The position numbers and the translations under genes are program-made. A DNA stretch of 64,000 bases from Lomentospora prolificans. Lineage: Eukaryota > Ascomycota > Sordariomycetes > Microascales > Microascaceae. Below are positions 11,633 to 23,523 of the stretch, in pieces (within the stretch, counting starts at the first letter, position 1; each line of letters opens with the position of its first letter). The notes under the pieces were generated by a model. It saw only the letters and a list, made by a program, of their open reading frames with translations. It was not told the origin of the DNA and ran no database searches. The stretch lies in the NCBI GenBank assembly GCA_029532625.1, contig JARFXM010000010.1:1240001-1304000 (forward strand), in the 5' to 3' direction.

Positions 11633-12284
11633 GGTGGATTTGACAAGCCTTTATTAGATCGCATGTTTTTCGAGATGTCGGAGAAGTAGTTGTCAGAGGG
11701 TGAACAATCCGCCTCTATATGATCCTATCTTGTATGAGGGATAGAAGCCGTGGGTTTGAGAATGTCGATACGGCGCGGAATCGCGGGCCATCCATCGTAA
11801 GTTCCTCTTGTGCTCCACATGAATTAGGAACTTAAGAGCTGGGGTGCGCGTCTCTCGCACATCCATCAGCTTGGGAACAAGCTCCACTGGTGCTCGTGGA
11901 TAGTGCGCTACCGAGGTACCCCAGTATAGAAGTAATATTTAACTCGAAACTTACATAATATATTCTTATGTGCATAACGTATTGCATATTTGCAAGACCT
12001 CCCGCCTTGATCAAGTCAGCCAGCAAGCCCGGCATTCTTATTTTGGATTCTGACTTCAGTCGTTTGTGTCTCTTGCCGTGTCTCAGAGCTCTTCTCCCTC
12101 TTCTTCCCTTATTCCTATTTACCAAACCGGCCTCGATACACTGTTGCTCTACTCTACTTGATATCAGAGATACTCACCCATATCCAGAATGGTTCCAGAG
12201 TGTTAGTGGTAGTAGGTCATGTTGAAACATAATTATTAATCAGAGGGAACTTTTGTTACTGTGTGGGACGAACTGAGACCAGCT
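11633..12284. other. Intergenic between RAV1 promoter and SFI1 3' end
   Basis: Both flanking genes are on the minus strand. I see no recognisable coding sequence, RNA gene or repeat; short open frames here lack conserved content. Confidence 0.5.
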
Positions 12285-15268
12285 CTAGCTGGTATACGTA
12301 CTTCCCCTTCCCATCCTATCTATATATCTTTGTCGTAGTTCACGCTCATACGGAGTTGGTAATGGCCCGGACGGCGTGGTAGATGGCAACCCGGTCCACC
12401 TCGTTGGCGTGTTCAATGTGCCATCTGTACTTTCGAAGTCGCCGTCTTGATGATCCGAGCGGGAATGAGCAGCTACTGGGTTGAAGTCGAGGGAATAAGG
12501 CCTTGACCACAACTGCGGGTTCCCTAGTGTATAACGATGCCGCCCAGAGGCTTCTTTCCAAGTCATATTACTTTGAGTGAGTGCCACATCAACACTTCCT
12601 CGAGTTAGTTCTTCCGTTTCATCACTCAGAAAGACGCCCTTCCAGATAAGGAAGCTCTTGACGAGTGTCTCCTTGCGGCGTTTCCTTATCATATTCTCTG
12701 CATTATAACTCTGGCCTTCGGCCCATCGAAAGGCGATGTCCCACCGGCTCCAGCATGAATCTGACATACGTTCAGTCCATGCATGTGCCGCTTCGAGATC
12801 ATCGTGAACGTAGGTCTCGGCTAGTTCGCGCCAGTTATGTAGCAGAAGCTGACTCAGCGTTTGCTGGCTTTGTTGATGAAGGGCCGAGGTATGTTGCACC
12901 GTCCACACCCAATTCTCCATCCACATAGCTGTTACTCCTCGGTCGCGGGTATGCGACTTATGAGTCGACGTGCGGTTCAGGGTGGTGGCAGAGGCACAGG
13001 TCGCTTTCCACCTATCCCAGCAGCTCAGAATAAGACGCTCGTTGACCTTATGTTTTGCAATTGTGTAAACAGTTCGCAATTTCCGTTCCTTTTCGCCCTT
13101 GGCCCAATTCTTCCAGTTGCTGAGGTTTTGGTGGACGGCAAGGTAAAACGCACCCCGACTCGCCCATCTTTCCATCTCTGAGTTGTGGAACACCGAGTTG
13201 GACCACTTATCTAGGTACCTTGACGCGACAACTGCACCGGATTCGTTGACGATCTGGGTATCTAGGTAGTGTATGCCCTTGGAGATTTGATACCATAATT
13301 GGAACTGGTTTGAAATAGTCGGTTGGCAGACATACATCACCGCTGCTTGTGACTGACCCTCCCTGAATCTCGCCTCGAGCTCATTCGACCGATCCAAGGC
13401 TGTCCTGAAGGCACAGCACATGAGATGCATCTCACGCTTCGATTGGAATGCCTGGATCCTCTGCCACGTCATCCACAATAAGAAATATTCGGACACTGAG
13501 CGATGCTCCTGGCTGGCTTGGAAAATTCTGATTTTGGTCTCGGTATTCCACGCCCGGAGGGACTTCGATAGCAGAGTTCGAGCGTAGATATCAGGAGTAC
13601 CTGCTCTTGAATGGCTAAGTCCGAGCCAGAAGGGGAAAAGTGTAGAAAGCATACGCGTCCGAAACGCATCATAGCTAATGGAGTATTGAGCTTCAACACT
13701 CTTAGCGCCTACTTGCCAGTGCAGGAAGCTCGCGATCAGCATCCCCTTTCGGTGTTGGGTTGCACATTCGGAGCTAACTTCAGCCCTCTGTCGACAATCT
13801 TTAAACCACAACGCGAATATGGACTCTTTGATAGACTGGGCCCTTTTGGAGTGAATGATATTCTCCAAGCTCAGACGTTGCCAGGCCATGAACTCTCTGG
13901 ATAGCATGATGTGGAGGCAGGCCTCACGGGCAGTTTCTTCTTGCCTGCAGACACTCTCTGATTGTTTAAGCCATCTCGGCAGGTAAACCCCTAAAACGAA
14001 GAGGCGGGTAGTTCGGTATTCCCCGATGGCGACCTCTTTCCACGACTCGAAGTGTCGCATGCGTAATATGTGCCTTCGCGCGAGTGCAGTTCTTTCCGTC
14101 GTCGCTGATGAGACACGATGCCATAAACCGAATCCTGTAGTTAAGATGTATATTTGACGAGCTCTTCCAGCTATCCTTTCGCAGCGTATAGCATAGGACT
14201 CAAGGCATGTTCCCATCTGCGCTACCTTGTCCCCGTAAGTAAGACTTTTCCATCGAGTCAGGATTCCCTCGCTCGCGTTGCGTTCATATACCGTCGATGC
14301 TAAGATCCCTCGGTATTCGTCTGTATTACTTAGAGGGGTAACCAAAGATAACCACGTTGTGAACAGTCTTTGTCTCAGGGACGGAAACGGGAGTTCGGCA
14401 AGTTGGGCATGTCGGGTTTCTTGACCCTCGTGCACGGCGGTCGCCGGCTCGGTCCCCAATGAGGCCAAGTGGATCGGGATTGATGGAGCCTTGTTGCTGG
14501 ACGCTGAGGCGAGAGGCGGTTCGTTGGAGGTGCTCTGCGCTACCTCTTCGTCATAGGGCCGGGGTGTAGCCTGGGCAGTCAAGCTTTCATGGCTGGTGTG
14601 CAAAAGGTGGCCCGTTACGCGCCGGGGTATGGTGGCCTGGGAACGGCTGCTCGTTGAATGTGTAATACTACTGGATGGGGTCTGTGAAGTGGTATTCACG
14701 TCGGCGGAAGGTAGGTTAACAGCTGTGATATTAACATCAGGAGACGGATCGGGGTGGGATATTGCCGCTCTGTGGCCTGGTGAGAATACACGCGCCGTTT
14801 CAGCCACGTCACCAAGATCTGGATCTGCCAATATCGAGCTACTATCGAATTCAAGCTCGATTCCCATGCGTGATAGGACGGATCCGAACTTCTCGAGAAG
14901 GGAACACTCCCCTCGTTCGCCCCCAATTCTGAATACCAGCCTCGAGAGATGCTGGTCATTCTCGGGATCAATCCCATGAATAGGGAGCACGGCATCGTAC
15001 GCTTGAAATAGAGCGTTGGTAGGGACCCGATCTCGTTCAGGCTGGGCGTCAAGCTGCTCTTGGGCGGCGACGACGATATCATGAATGATGCTAATTTCTA
15101 TAGGAAAAAGAGAGTAGCAACCTGTTAGCTATGGCCATAAGAGACTGACTATCAGTTGAGATAAGCACCTTCGTTTGTGTAAAATGTTTCTGGCGCGTGA
15201 CTTGAGACTTCGGACCCAGATTTGCCGTCATTAAGGGCCAGCGCTGGATATGGCAGCAAAGACGGCAT
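12285..15268 (-). CDS. SFI1: SFI1-like centrin-binding spindle pole body protein, 970 aa
   Basis: Two exons, 15268-15169 and 15097-12285, join in phase (2913 nt). The first exon starts MPSLLPYPALALNDGKS and joins to give FYTNEEISIIHDIVVAAQ, the conserved N-terminal block of fungal Sfi1. The central part (roughly residues 230-830) has about twenty repeats spaced some 25-45 residues apart, each ending in a Trp followed by a basic or hydrophobic helix (for example FESWKEVAI, FLLWMTWQRI, FLIWKGVF). This is the Sfi1 repeat; each repeat binds one centrin (Cdc31), and Sfi1 rods build the half-bridge needed for spindle pole body duplication. The Ser/Thr/Pro-rich segment at about residues 100-220 separates the two parts. 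The ATG at 15268 was chosen because it opens the frame of the conserved N-terminus. Confidence 0.88.
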
Positions 15269-15851
15269 GTGAGGCCTTGCTGGTTGGATCGCATGCTAAG
15301 TATAGGCGCATGTCAGGCCGCACAGAAGTGTCGATGGAGAAATGCGATGTCCAGTGACCGAGGGGCGAATTGGTGGTGAGGAATCAGATAATGGACCACA
15401 GGAATGTGAAGGAGGGATATGCGCCGCGTCCGAAGACTCGGGGAGGGCGCCTAGGGTAATAGATAGGGCCAGAGAGATATATTAAGAAGATCAAATTAGC
15501 TGGAGAAGAGCTGAAGAAGTCGAAGGAAGTGTCATTTTCAATTTTCAGGTCCCGCGTCGATGAACAGTCTGTCGCGGCGTTAGTTTGGTGTATGACATGG
15601 AAGGACCAAACAATTCCTGTCAGGGCGCGTCAGCTGCACGCGCTCTTGAAGCGTCACTCCACGGTTACTTCACGTTCCATGTCATTTTGTTCGACGTACC
15701 TTTCGCTAGTGTGGGGAGCTGCCGGCGTCGGGTGTGATTACAAAGACGAACTCGTTTTGGAAAAAACTTGGCAATTTTTTATCACTACAGGCATATCAGG
15801 GAATGACTTAGGAACTTGTCTTCTCATGTCCATGATAGTTTTCGAGCAAGG
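15269..15851. other. Intergenic, SFI1 upstream region
   Basis: Holds the SFI1 promoter on the minus strand. An ATG-initiated 108-codon frame on the plus strand (15529-15855) has no recognisable domain or codon bias and is not called as a gene. Confidence 0.45.
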
Positions 15852-16331
15852 CTAGTGAAATGCACTGATTTCCCTGAATCCTAATATTCCAAATCTTAGT
15901 CCCAAAGTTAGATATCCATTATGACCAAACCTGCTCCCCGCCCTATTGAAAAACTGGTAACAGCCATCTCCCAATGTTCTCCAGAGGTAGGCTCTCTCAG
16001 TGCCCATCTTACATTGCCAAAGTCCCATGCCAACTGAGTGAGCCCGCAGGCTGCCAATTATGGCCGTTGTGTTGTGGCGGACTTCAACTCCGTGCATAAG
16101 GACAAATGCCTCCGCGAGTTCTTGAAGCTGAAGGACTGCTGCTTGGTACGTATCAATCACGCGTCTTGCCAATCTCCGCAATTCTTCTTCTGTTTGGCAT
16201 GGGCTAATCATCCCTAGATCGCGTCTCGCCGGAGAACTTGACGATCGATAGGAAAGTCGTATTCCTGAACCGGCATTGGTGCCACTCTTACTCGGTTGAG
16301 GAGAACAGCACGGCTTTCGTGCTCCGTGCAT
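15852..16331 (-). CDS. Possible small protein, unrecognised (159 aa)
   Basis: An ATG-initiated open frame of 159 codons with no detected intron. I do not recognise the product. Residues 45-75 (around EEELRRLARRVIDTYQ and LQLQELAEAF) would form a basic/acidic amphipathic helix, and the C-terminal third is Gly- and aromatic-rich. There is no signal peptide or membrane segment. It lies between the divergent promoters of SFI1 and HymA, which could be normal for a small gene or could mean a chance frame. The helical stretch and absence of stops are the only arguments for it. It could also be one exon of a longer gene reaching the open frame at 16736-16443. Confidence 0.3.
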   Translation of the reverse strand: MHGARKPCCSPQPSKSGTNAGSGIRLSYRSSSSPARRDLGMISPCQTEEELRRLARRVIDTYQAAVLQLQELAEAFVLMHGVEVRHNTTAIIGSLRAHSVGMGLWQCKMGTERAYLWRTLGDGCYQFFNRAGSRFGHNGYLTLGLRFGILGFREISAFH

Positions 16332-17000
16332 TGTGCTATAATTATGTAAACACGATCAGAGCCGTTGCTAGGGTCACGGAACGGAGCCGGGTGTTATAAT
16401 CGCAGTCTTTCGATACCGGACTCTTCGCAATAATAGTAAACATTATCCTAATATCGATTCAACTGAAGCCGTGTGAAACTCGTGTGACTTCTCCGTCTGG
16501 GGTTTGGCAGTAATTTGGAGGCGGAACTCGCTAGGCTGCTGGCGTTGCCGTCTATCTGAGCTGGAATAGCGCCAGTATTTACCCCGCTGAACGAAATACT
16601 GATGTTGTATCTGCGGGACATCACTTGACTTCAGCTTACCCTCTGTCAATATTGATCGTCGATATCTTTTCACGTGCTCATAGCCATCCTCCCTCGACAA
16701 ATACAGCACGGGCGCTCCAATCCAGTTCGCTCTCATAAGGTATGTTTCCTAGCTGAGCGCTTGCCTGTGTTCACGCTCCTAGTTTACGACCATTGGAATG
16801 GATGTTCTTAGAGGGGCACACGTTCGAAGGGAGGCGCCAGATCGCGTCAATCACAACTAACCTTGCCACAGCCTAAGGCCAGCATCAAGGTACCTTGCGT
16901 CCCTACAACAACTACCTTGAATCTGACTTCTGCCAACAAAATATTATTCAAAGTTTCGTCGGCTCATCGAATCAATCACGAGTAACAAGATCCTGGCATA
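16332..17000. other. Intergenic, HymA promoter region
   Basis: The stretch lies upstream of HymA. A minus-strand open frame (16736-16443) has no recognisable domain. No repeat or RNA gene was seen. Confidence 0.45.
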
Positions 17001-18219
17001 ATGTCTTTCCTCTTCGGACGCGCCCGTTCTAGAACGGCCGTCGATCTCGCCAAGCAGGCCAAGGATTTCCTTAGAAACGGCGCGGCGAAAACGGAGGATC
17101 TCGCGAAAGTCCTGTCACAAATGAAGTTGATGCTCCAGGGCGACCCCGACACTAGCCCTGATCAGATTTATCAGCTTGTCACCACAGTTATAGAGGAGGA
17201 CCTCCTGCATCAACTTGCGGTGCACCTACATAAGCTGCCGTTCGAGTCCCGAAAAGATACCCAAGTCATCTTCTCCCACATCTTTCGATTCCGCCCAGCT
17301 GGTGCATCCCCGAAATCCGACCCGGTAGCCTTATCGTACGTTGTCAACCAGCGACCACAAGTACTTGTCGAGCTATGTCGTGGGTACGACTACAAGGAGA
17401 GCGCGACGGCTGCAGGCGCTGTTTTGAGAGAAATATTGAAAGTTGAAGCCGCCGCTGCGGTTATATTATACGACGATGGGGAGAAAGAGGGATCTAGCGC
17501 TTACGGACTTGCGGGGATCGAGAGGGATAAGCCGCAGAGCGGAAACGGCGTTTTCTGGAGGTTCTTTGAGTGGATCGATAGGAGCTCCTTTGAAGTTGCA
17601 GCAGATGCCTTTACTACCTTCAGAGTAAGTGAGTCTTATTTCTCTATTCGCACCCTTCACATTCCCTTTTGATCTTATCTTGTTGCTCGTTAGCTATCCG
17701 CGAGAGTTTGACTCAGCTCATATGCTCATCCATTGCCACTCTTGCCGGTATTAGGAGCTTTTGACAAAGCATAAAGAACTCGTACCGAGATATCTCACGG
17801 TCAACTTCGAAATGTTCTTCACTAGGTACAATTCTACCCTCGTCCAGTCCAACAGCTATGTTACGAAACGCCAATCGATCAAACTGCTAGGAGAGATCTT
17901 ACTCGACCGCTCAAACTACAGCGTAATGACGGCGTATGTTGATAGCGGCGAGCATTTGAAAATTTGCATGAACCTCCTCCGAGACGATCGTAAAATGGTT
18001 CAATACGAGGGTTTCCACGTTTTTAAAGTTTTCGTCGCCAACCCTCACAAATCGGTCGCAGTACAAAAAATCCTAATCATGAATCGGGAAAAACTGCTTG
18101 CGTTTCTGTCAAACTTTCTGAGTGATAGGACGGATGACGAGCAGTTTATTGATGAGCGCGAGTTTCTGATAAAGCAGATCAAGAATCTGCCAGCGCAGCC
18201 AATCCCACCCCAGCGATGA
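17001..18219 (+). CDS. hymA: HymA/Hym1, Mo25-family scaffold protein, 362 aa
   Basis: Two exons, 17001-17624 and 17755-18219, join in phase 0 (GTAAGT donor). The sequence is Mo25 from end to end: MSFLFGR start, KTEDLAKVLSQMKLMLQGD, then IYQLVTTVIEEDLLHQLAVH, LYDDGEK-containing insert, then TFRELLTKHKELVPRYL, TLVQSNSYVTKRQSIKLLGE and YEGFHVFKVFVANPHKS. Mo25 proteins are helical-repeat scaffolds for germinal-centre/STE20-type kinases. Hym1 works in the yeast RAM (Cbk1-Mob2) pathway for polarised growth and cell separation, and HymA is required for conidiophore development in Aspergillus nidulans. Length (362) is close to the family norm of about 340-380. A stretch of about 25 residues (around EKEGSSAYGLAGIERDKPQS) in the middle is longer than in animal Mo25. 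Confidence 0.96.
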
Positions 18220-18662
18220 TTGCGCTCTCGAAGTGGATGGTTGGGGCTGAAGACGTTGCTGGACAGGGAACAACAACTAAACTGCGAGGGCGACATAAAT
18301 ACTACAGCCCCCGGCCCCTCACGTCTCCCCATCTCCGAGGCCCAACACATGGTCACGAGTGTCGTGCGGCTACGAATTCGGCCATGTGTCTATAGTAGAT
18401 GCCTTAGCAGTGCGTGGATTGGCTCGAGCTGCTCCTGTTCTTCCGGAGATAGGTGATTTGATGCATACGTGGGGTCAAACAATTATGTGCTGCCGCGATC
18501 TGTGCTAAGAACCAAACGCGAGAAATTTATTTAAAGCTGTTGGTCGAGTCTCCTTATTGGCATCTTGCATAAGAACCAGTCTACCCTCACTACTGTACAC
18601 ACCGACCTGAACGCCTTTCCCAACATCAAAATAGCAGCTAATTAGACACACGTTAATGACGT
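18220..18662. other. Intergenic between convergent HymA and SNF12
   Basis: Short convergent 3' region, presumably carrying both transcription terminators. No coding or repeat signal seen. Confidence 0.5.
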
Positions 18663-20366
18663 TTAAGCCTGGCGAGGTTGGGCCTGTTGCCTTGGCCGCG
18701 AGAGAATAACGTTCACTGTTTCTTTGGCATTCTCAGTAGTCCAGACGCTGTTTTCACCTCCCCTTCTCCATTCATCTCCGCTGGCGTGTTCGCCTCCACC
18801 CCTCGGAGCTTCACCATCGATCACTTCCAAGTCTCTCTTTTGTGAGCTCAGCCAATTCCTGAAGAAAGTGACGGGATCCTCGCTCAAAGAAGAAAAGAAG
18901 GCATGCTTCGACTTTGACATCGATACGGCCTGGACAAGTCTAGCGAGCTGGTCGTCTAGGCCTGCAACCTCTTTGAGCATACCGGCGTAACCGGGGTCCG
19001 TGATGAAGCCAATCATTTTCGCTCGTAGTGGGTTCTCCACGGTCACCTGGATATCGTAGATAGTTGGCTTGGGGTTTTTGTGGAAATCCTCATCAACCCT
19101 GATTGTGTAGGGCAGGGAAATTGGTGGCAAGGGGCGTAGATGGGGCGCAATGTAATCGCCTAGGAGTGGAATATGGCCGACATCGCCGCGATTGATAACC
19201 TGATTAACAGAGGAATTAGTCTGAGGTACGCAAGTCATAGAGGTTGAGCAAAGTTAACACGTACCCTCTTCAGCATGTCATCGCAGCGGAAGTTGCGCTT
19301 CTCCTCATCTTCCTGAAGGCCGTTGTATCGGATATATTCCCATATCCCCATCATAGCCTCCTGGCGCGTGGCCTCTTCCATATCTACGACAGACGCCAGT
19401 TCTGGTGTCAACAAGAATCGTTCCGGCTCCTCGTGGCGCACGAGGTTGATAGAGACATTCATGTTGTCGTCGCCGTTTCTTTTGAAGGTAAATTCGTCAA
19501 AATCAGTATGCTGTTGGATATTGGCGGATGCCGGGCTACGCTCCGACTTCTTCCACTCCACCCCCTGATCAGGCCGCCTCCCCGGGGCATGGAAATCCAC
19601 GTTTATGGACTTAAAAAAGTGAGAAAGCTTGTACGCCGATCCTGTCGAGACGGCAAGACCTGAGGTGCTAGCATCACCGTCCTCACTACCCCCACTTTGC
19701 CTTAAGGCCAAGTCGAATTCGTCGTCGAGCAAACGACCTTCTATGCGTACACGGTAAGTTGGCTCCAGGTTGTCACTGAAGTCGAAGCTATCCACGTTGA
19801 GGTCGTTGCTCTGCCACGGCTGGTCCTCAACGCTGTTGCTGATCCAGATACGAAGTGTTCTGCGGTGCTATAATAATTGTTAGCAAAGCGTGAAAGGCGC
19901 GAGAGACATACTCAATAGCACATGGCTTACTTTCAGGTATCGGCTGGCATTGTCAATAATATCGAGCCTTTTGCGCGCTAGCGTGGCATCGAGCCGCCGC
20001 TCGTAGGCCCGAAGATTGCTATACAGGGCGACGAGCTCGGGGTCAATGGTTGTGTCTTCCACCCCCTCTGGCATAGCCTTGTCTGTCGGCTTGCGACTCC
20101 TCCTCTTGGCCAACTCGTTAGCTTGCGCCTGGGCCTGCTGCTGTTGCGCAATTTGGGCCTGGGTCAGTGGCACCGAGGGATGAGGTCCAGCGGACATCAT
20201 GGGGCCTAAGTGACGGCAGGGAGCAGTGTCAGCAAAAGAGCCATAGCTAAGATCTCAGATTCCATTAAGGAGTTCGTCGCATCTTACCAATTCCCCCTCG
20301 CCGTTGATTGGAAGTTTGGCCTTGTCTTTGAGGCGTTTGGGGATACTGGCGGTATTGGCCCTGCAT
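18663..20366 (-). CDS. SNF12: SNF12/SWP73/RSC6 homologue, SWIB-domain subunit of SWI/SNF or RSC, 497 aa
   Basis: Four exons in transcript order, 20366-20288, 20205-19931, 19867-19265 and 19199-18663, total 1494 nt and join in phase. The protein starts with a Gln/Arg-rich segment (MQGQYRQYPQTPQRQ). Next comes a Gln/Ala-rich helix leading to KAMPEGVEDTTIDPELVALY, a block typical of BAF60/SMARCD proteins. The core RTLRIWISNSV, FFKSINVDFH and VSINLVRHEEPERF precedes the SWIB/MDM2 fold (about residues 270-350), with ATRQEAMMGIWEYIRYNGLQ and IPLLGDYIAPHLRPLPPISL on either side of the intron at 19264-19200. SNF12 and RSC6 are scaffold subunits of the yeast SWI/SNF and RSC remodellers; filamentous fungi usually have one such gene. 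A matching SNF2/STH1 ATPase lies at the right end of the window. Confidence 0.94.
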
Positions 20367-20925
20367 CCTGTTTTCTGGCGAACTAAGCCTTTCAAAAAGC
20401 CGATTATTGCTACAAGTAACGCAGAAACAAACTTCTGCTAGGCTGTTGTGCGTTGGGACAGGCTCAGCAGGAATGGCAACGGTACGATTAATAGGTAGTG
20501 ATGGGTTCATCCCAGAATGAATTTCGATAACGCGACGATAGTTGACGCGCGTAGACGACAGTCGGCGATGGCTAATTTTTATTGGGGCTGGGCTAGGACA
20601 TGGGGCCTGGTGGGGGGACCATTCGCTTGAGACTCGGAAAAAAAGTGAATGAGAGCAGGGGGGCGCCCTGAGCGCGGCTATATCTCAACACAGCCCCAGC
20701 CGCGTCCTCACCGACTGACACCAGTGATATGTTTGGAGTCCGTATGTCACGTGATCCAGTTGAATGACTGGGCAATAATGCTGAACGGCCCGTTCTTTCA
20801 ATTTCATACTAGATCGGGGAGCAGCTCCAGAAGGCGCTTCTCTGGCGAGCTAGATTGGATATTGGCCCATGGAATAGAGGAAATGAGTTCAAGTAGAGCT
20901 TAGAATTAAATTATTTAGTACAATG
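20367..20925. other. Intergenic, SNF12 promoter and PDK1 3' region
   Basis: Contains a palindromic TCACGTGA around 20747-20754, an E-box-like site. No convincing coding frame or RNA gene is present. Confidence 0.45.
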
Positions 20926-23523
20926 CTAGAATGCAGCGCCCAGACCACTCTTCGATTGCCGTTTACTAAAGCGATTTCGCCTGCTTGTGGGCTCATCTGT
21001 GTTTGAGGGCGTCTTGCTCAGGTGACCCCGGCCAGCCTTGTCACTCACAGTGAATCCCTCAGAATAGGTATTTCTCCCGCCCAGTGTGCTAGCTGGGCTT
21101 GGTATTCTCGAGGACATGTCACCAAAGCCGTTGTCGCTTCCAGAAGAACCGACGACGCTTTGAGAAACAGCAAGCTCTCTCGCACGCTGTAGAGAATCTA
21201 TCCACTCATCAACAGCGCCGGTATTGGCGGGGTTGCCGGAGGTGGAAGCGGACCGAGGTTCCTCGAATGTGTAGTGGGTGCCCGCCTAACGAATGTTAGA
21301 CCCCATCTCAAAAGGTTGAACTCATGTTAAATTGGCTTCACTTACTGTATCTACACACCAGACGGGTTGCCCCTTGGCATCAATCTGGCTTCGCCAAACG
21401 CAATCTGGAGCGAGGAGAGAGATATCCTGCTTGGCTCTCTTCTCTTCTCCACCAGCTGGAGCCAGAATAATACGCCCGCTCGAGGTTATCATGACCAATC
21501 TCTGTCGCTTTTTAGTAGTGCTTCCTCCAAAGAATCTCGATAATTTCTTATGACCGTCACCGTGTTCGCCATTCTTCCCTTGGGGGCTATTAGGTAACGG
21601 TGCAGAAATGACCATCAAGTCTCCCAGTTTCAAAATTCTCTCATTCGTTCGAGTCAGCACGGAGGACCATTCAAAGTCTAACTGTGTAGGCGGGGGTAGC
21701 TCTGCAATAGGCAACGGAGGGCGAGTCGCACCGCTATTTGTCGTTGGGGTACCTTGATGTGACTGGGGCAACGGCCGGACTCCAGCAATCGGCTTCGTAG
21801 TGCTTGAATATCCATTGAGCTGAATGATGTGAGGTTCCTGGGAGGGGGGAACGAAGGGCCGCAATCGAGGCGCCTTGCTCCTCCAGAGTGATTTACCGAA
21901 TTGCTGACCATCGAAAAATTCGTGGTTTTTAATGTGCTCAATCGTAAGTCGGCGGGCGGGGTCTAGAACTAACAGGCGCTCGACAAGGTCTCGGGCAGCC
22001 GGTGGGAAGCCCGGCGGGTACTCATAATCAAGACCGACAATCTTTTGGAACGTCAGGTACTCAGAGCCCGCCTTAAACGGGGGTCTTCCAGCGAGAAGCT
22101 GGTATATAATGCAACCAAAAGCCCATAGGTCGCTCGCTTTGCAGGAGTTTTTGTTTGTGAGAAGCTCGGGGCTGACATATTCTGCTGTACCGACAAAGGA
22201 GGGAGCTCTGCTGTCATCCTCCTTTCCAGTCTGGGTGCCCTCGGGAACGCCGCGGTCTCCGCCGCCTTGCGATTTAGGGGCTCTCGGATCGGGTAGCATC
22301 TTGGCAGTGCCAAAATCTGTGATCTTGATATGCATATGGTCGTCTAGGAGTACATTCTCGGGTTTGAGATCTCGATGCAACACCCCGCGAGAATGCATAT
22401 ACTCAATAGCATCTAAAATCTGGGCGCCGTAGAATCTAGCGCACTCGACATCAAACGTGCCAGTCCTCTTAAGAGCACCGAGAAGCTCCCCACCACTACA
22501 AAAATCGAGGGCATAGTAGAGGCAGGTCTCGTCTTGAAAGGTATAGTAGAGCCTTACTATTCCCGGGTGTTCGGTGAGGCGGTTGAGCGTATTCTTCTCG
22601 ATGTTCACGTACTTGATCTTTTTTTCTTTTATAATATGCTTTTTCTCCAGAACCTTGATAGCGTACTCCTTGAGCGTCTGTCGGTCTGTGGCAAGATAGA
22701 CGGTACTGTAAGAACCCTCTCCTAGAATTCTTCCAAAGGTGAAGTCTCTCACCCCCTTTTTCACATGACGAAGAACGGTCTGACCATTGGCGTCAATTTC
22801 TCGCCTGACACCAACTGCGGCGCCGCGCTCTTGCCATTCTTGGCTGCTCATGGGAACATGAGTCTCAGGATTCAGGCTTTGAGGGGGGTTACCAGCCTGG
22901 CTGCTGGATAGATATCCTCCACCCATTCCTCTTGAACTTCGGCGAGGAGGTAGCGGACCGCTAGATGCGGGTGCTGACGCATGGTAGCTAGCACCGTATG
23001 ATCCATCGCTTTGGCCTGAGTGATTCGCTGTAGCGGTGGCTGAGGGCTGGTGGTAGTAACCAGGAGCGGTAATGTCCGTTCGGGTGGGAGTCTGGGCATC
23101 TCGTACGACGGATACATAATGGCTTGGATGCGAAAGTGTGTGGGATGTGTGAGGCGGCCCTTCGGTAGGCTGGATATCAGGAGAGGCATCGTTGGCTATA
23201 TGGGAGAGGGTTTCCGCGTAATGGGCTCTACTTTCCGACGATCGCTCTCCATCGTTCCGGAATTGACGAGAACTTAGAGTGAAAGGTGGCGGTGTCGACC
23301 GATCTTCTTGTTCGTACGGGGTACTTATAACTGTCCTCCGAGATTCGTGAACTGTCGCAGACTCGTCTCCGATTGAGAAACGATGATTACTATCGGGGAG
23401 TCTAGCGGGCTCGCGCGGTTGCCCAGGTGGTGATTGATCTAGGGAACTAGCAGGCGGGGCGTCATCGGGGTTCGCAATCCGTAAGCCTCCCAATGCCCTC
23501 GAGAGGCTCAGGTCACCACTCAT
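20926..23523 (-). CDS. PKH1: PDK1/Pkh-type 3-phosphoinositide-dependent protein kinase, 845 aa
   Basis: Two exons, 23523-21346 and 21285-20926 (2538 nt), join in phase 0. The first 255 residues are Ser/Pro/His-rich and low complexity. The kinase domain spans about residues 260-550. Motifs visible are the Gly-rich loop GRILGEGSYSTVY, VAIK-equivalent Lys in YAIKVLEKKHI, HRDLKPENVLL, the DFG motif in ITDFGTAKML, and the activation segment SFVGTAEYVSPELL. That T-loop, with its self-phosphorylated Ser, is the PDK1 signature. About 30 extra residues (Gly/Asp/Arg-rich) sit between DFG and the T-loop. A PH-like domain follows (LKLGDLMVISAPL to VWCVDT), completed in exon 2 by AGTHYTFEEP. PDK1/Pkh kinases phosphorylate AGC kinases such as Ypk, Sch9 and Pkc1 in sphingolipid and cell-wall signalling. 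The start is the first ATG in frame; the frame opens upstream only with a CTG. Confidence 0.94.

Noticed and set aside
15529..15855. 108-codon plus-strand frame
   Set aside because: No domain, no codon bias, antisense to promoter region only.
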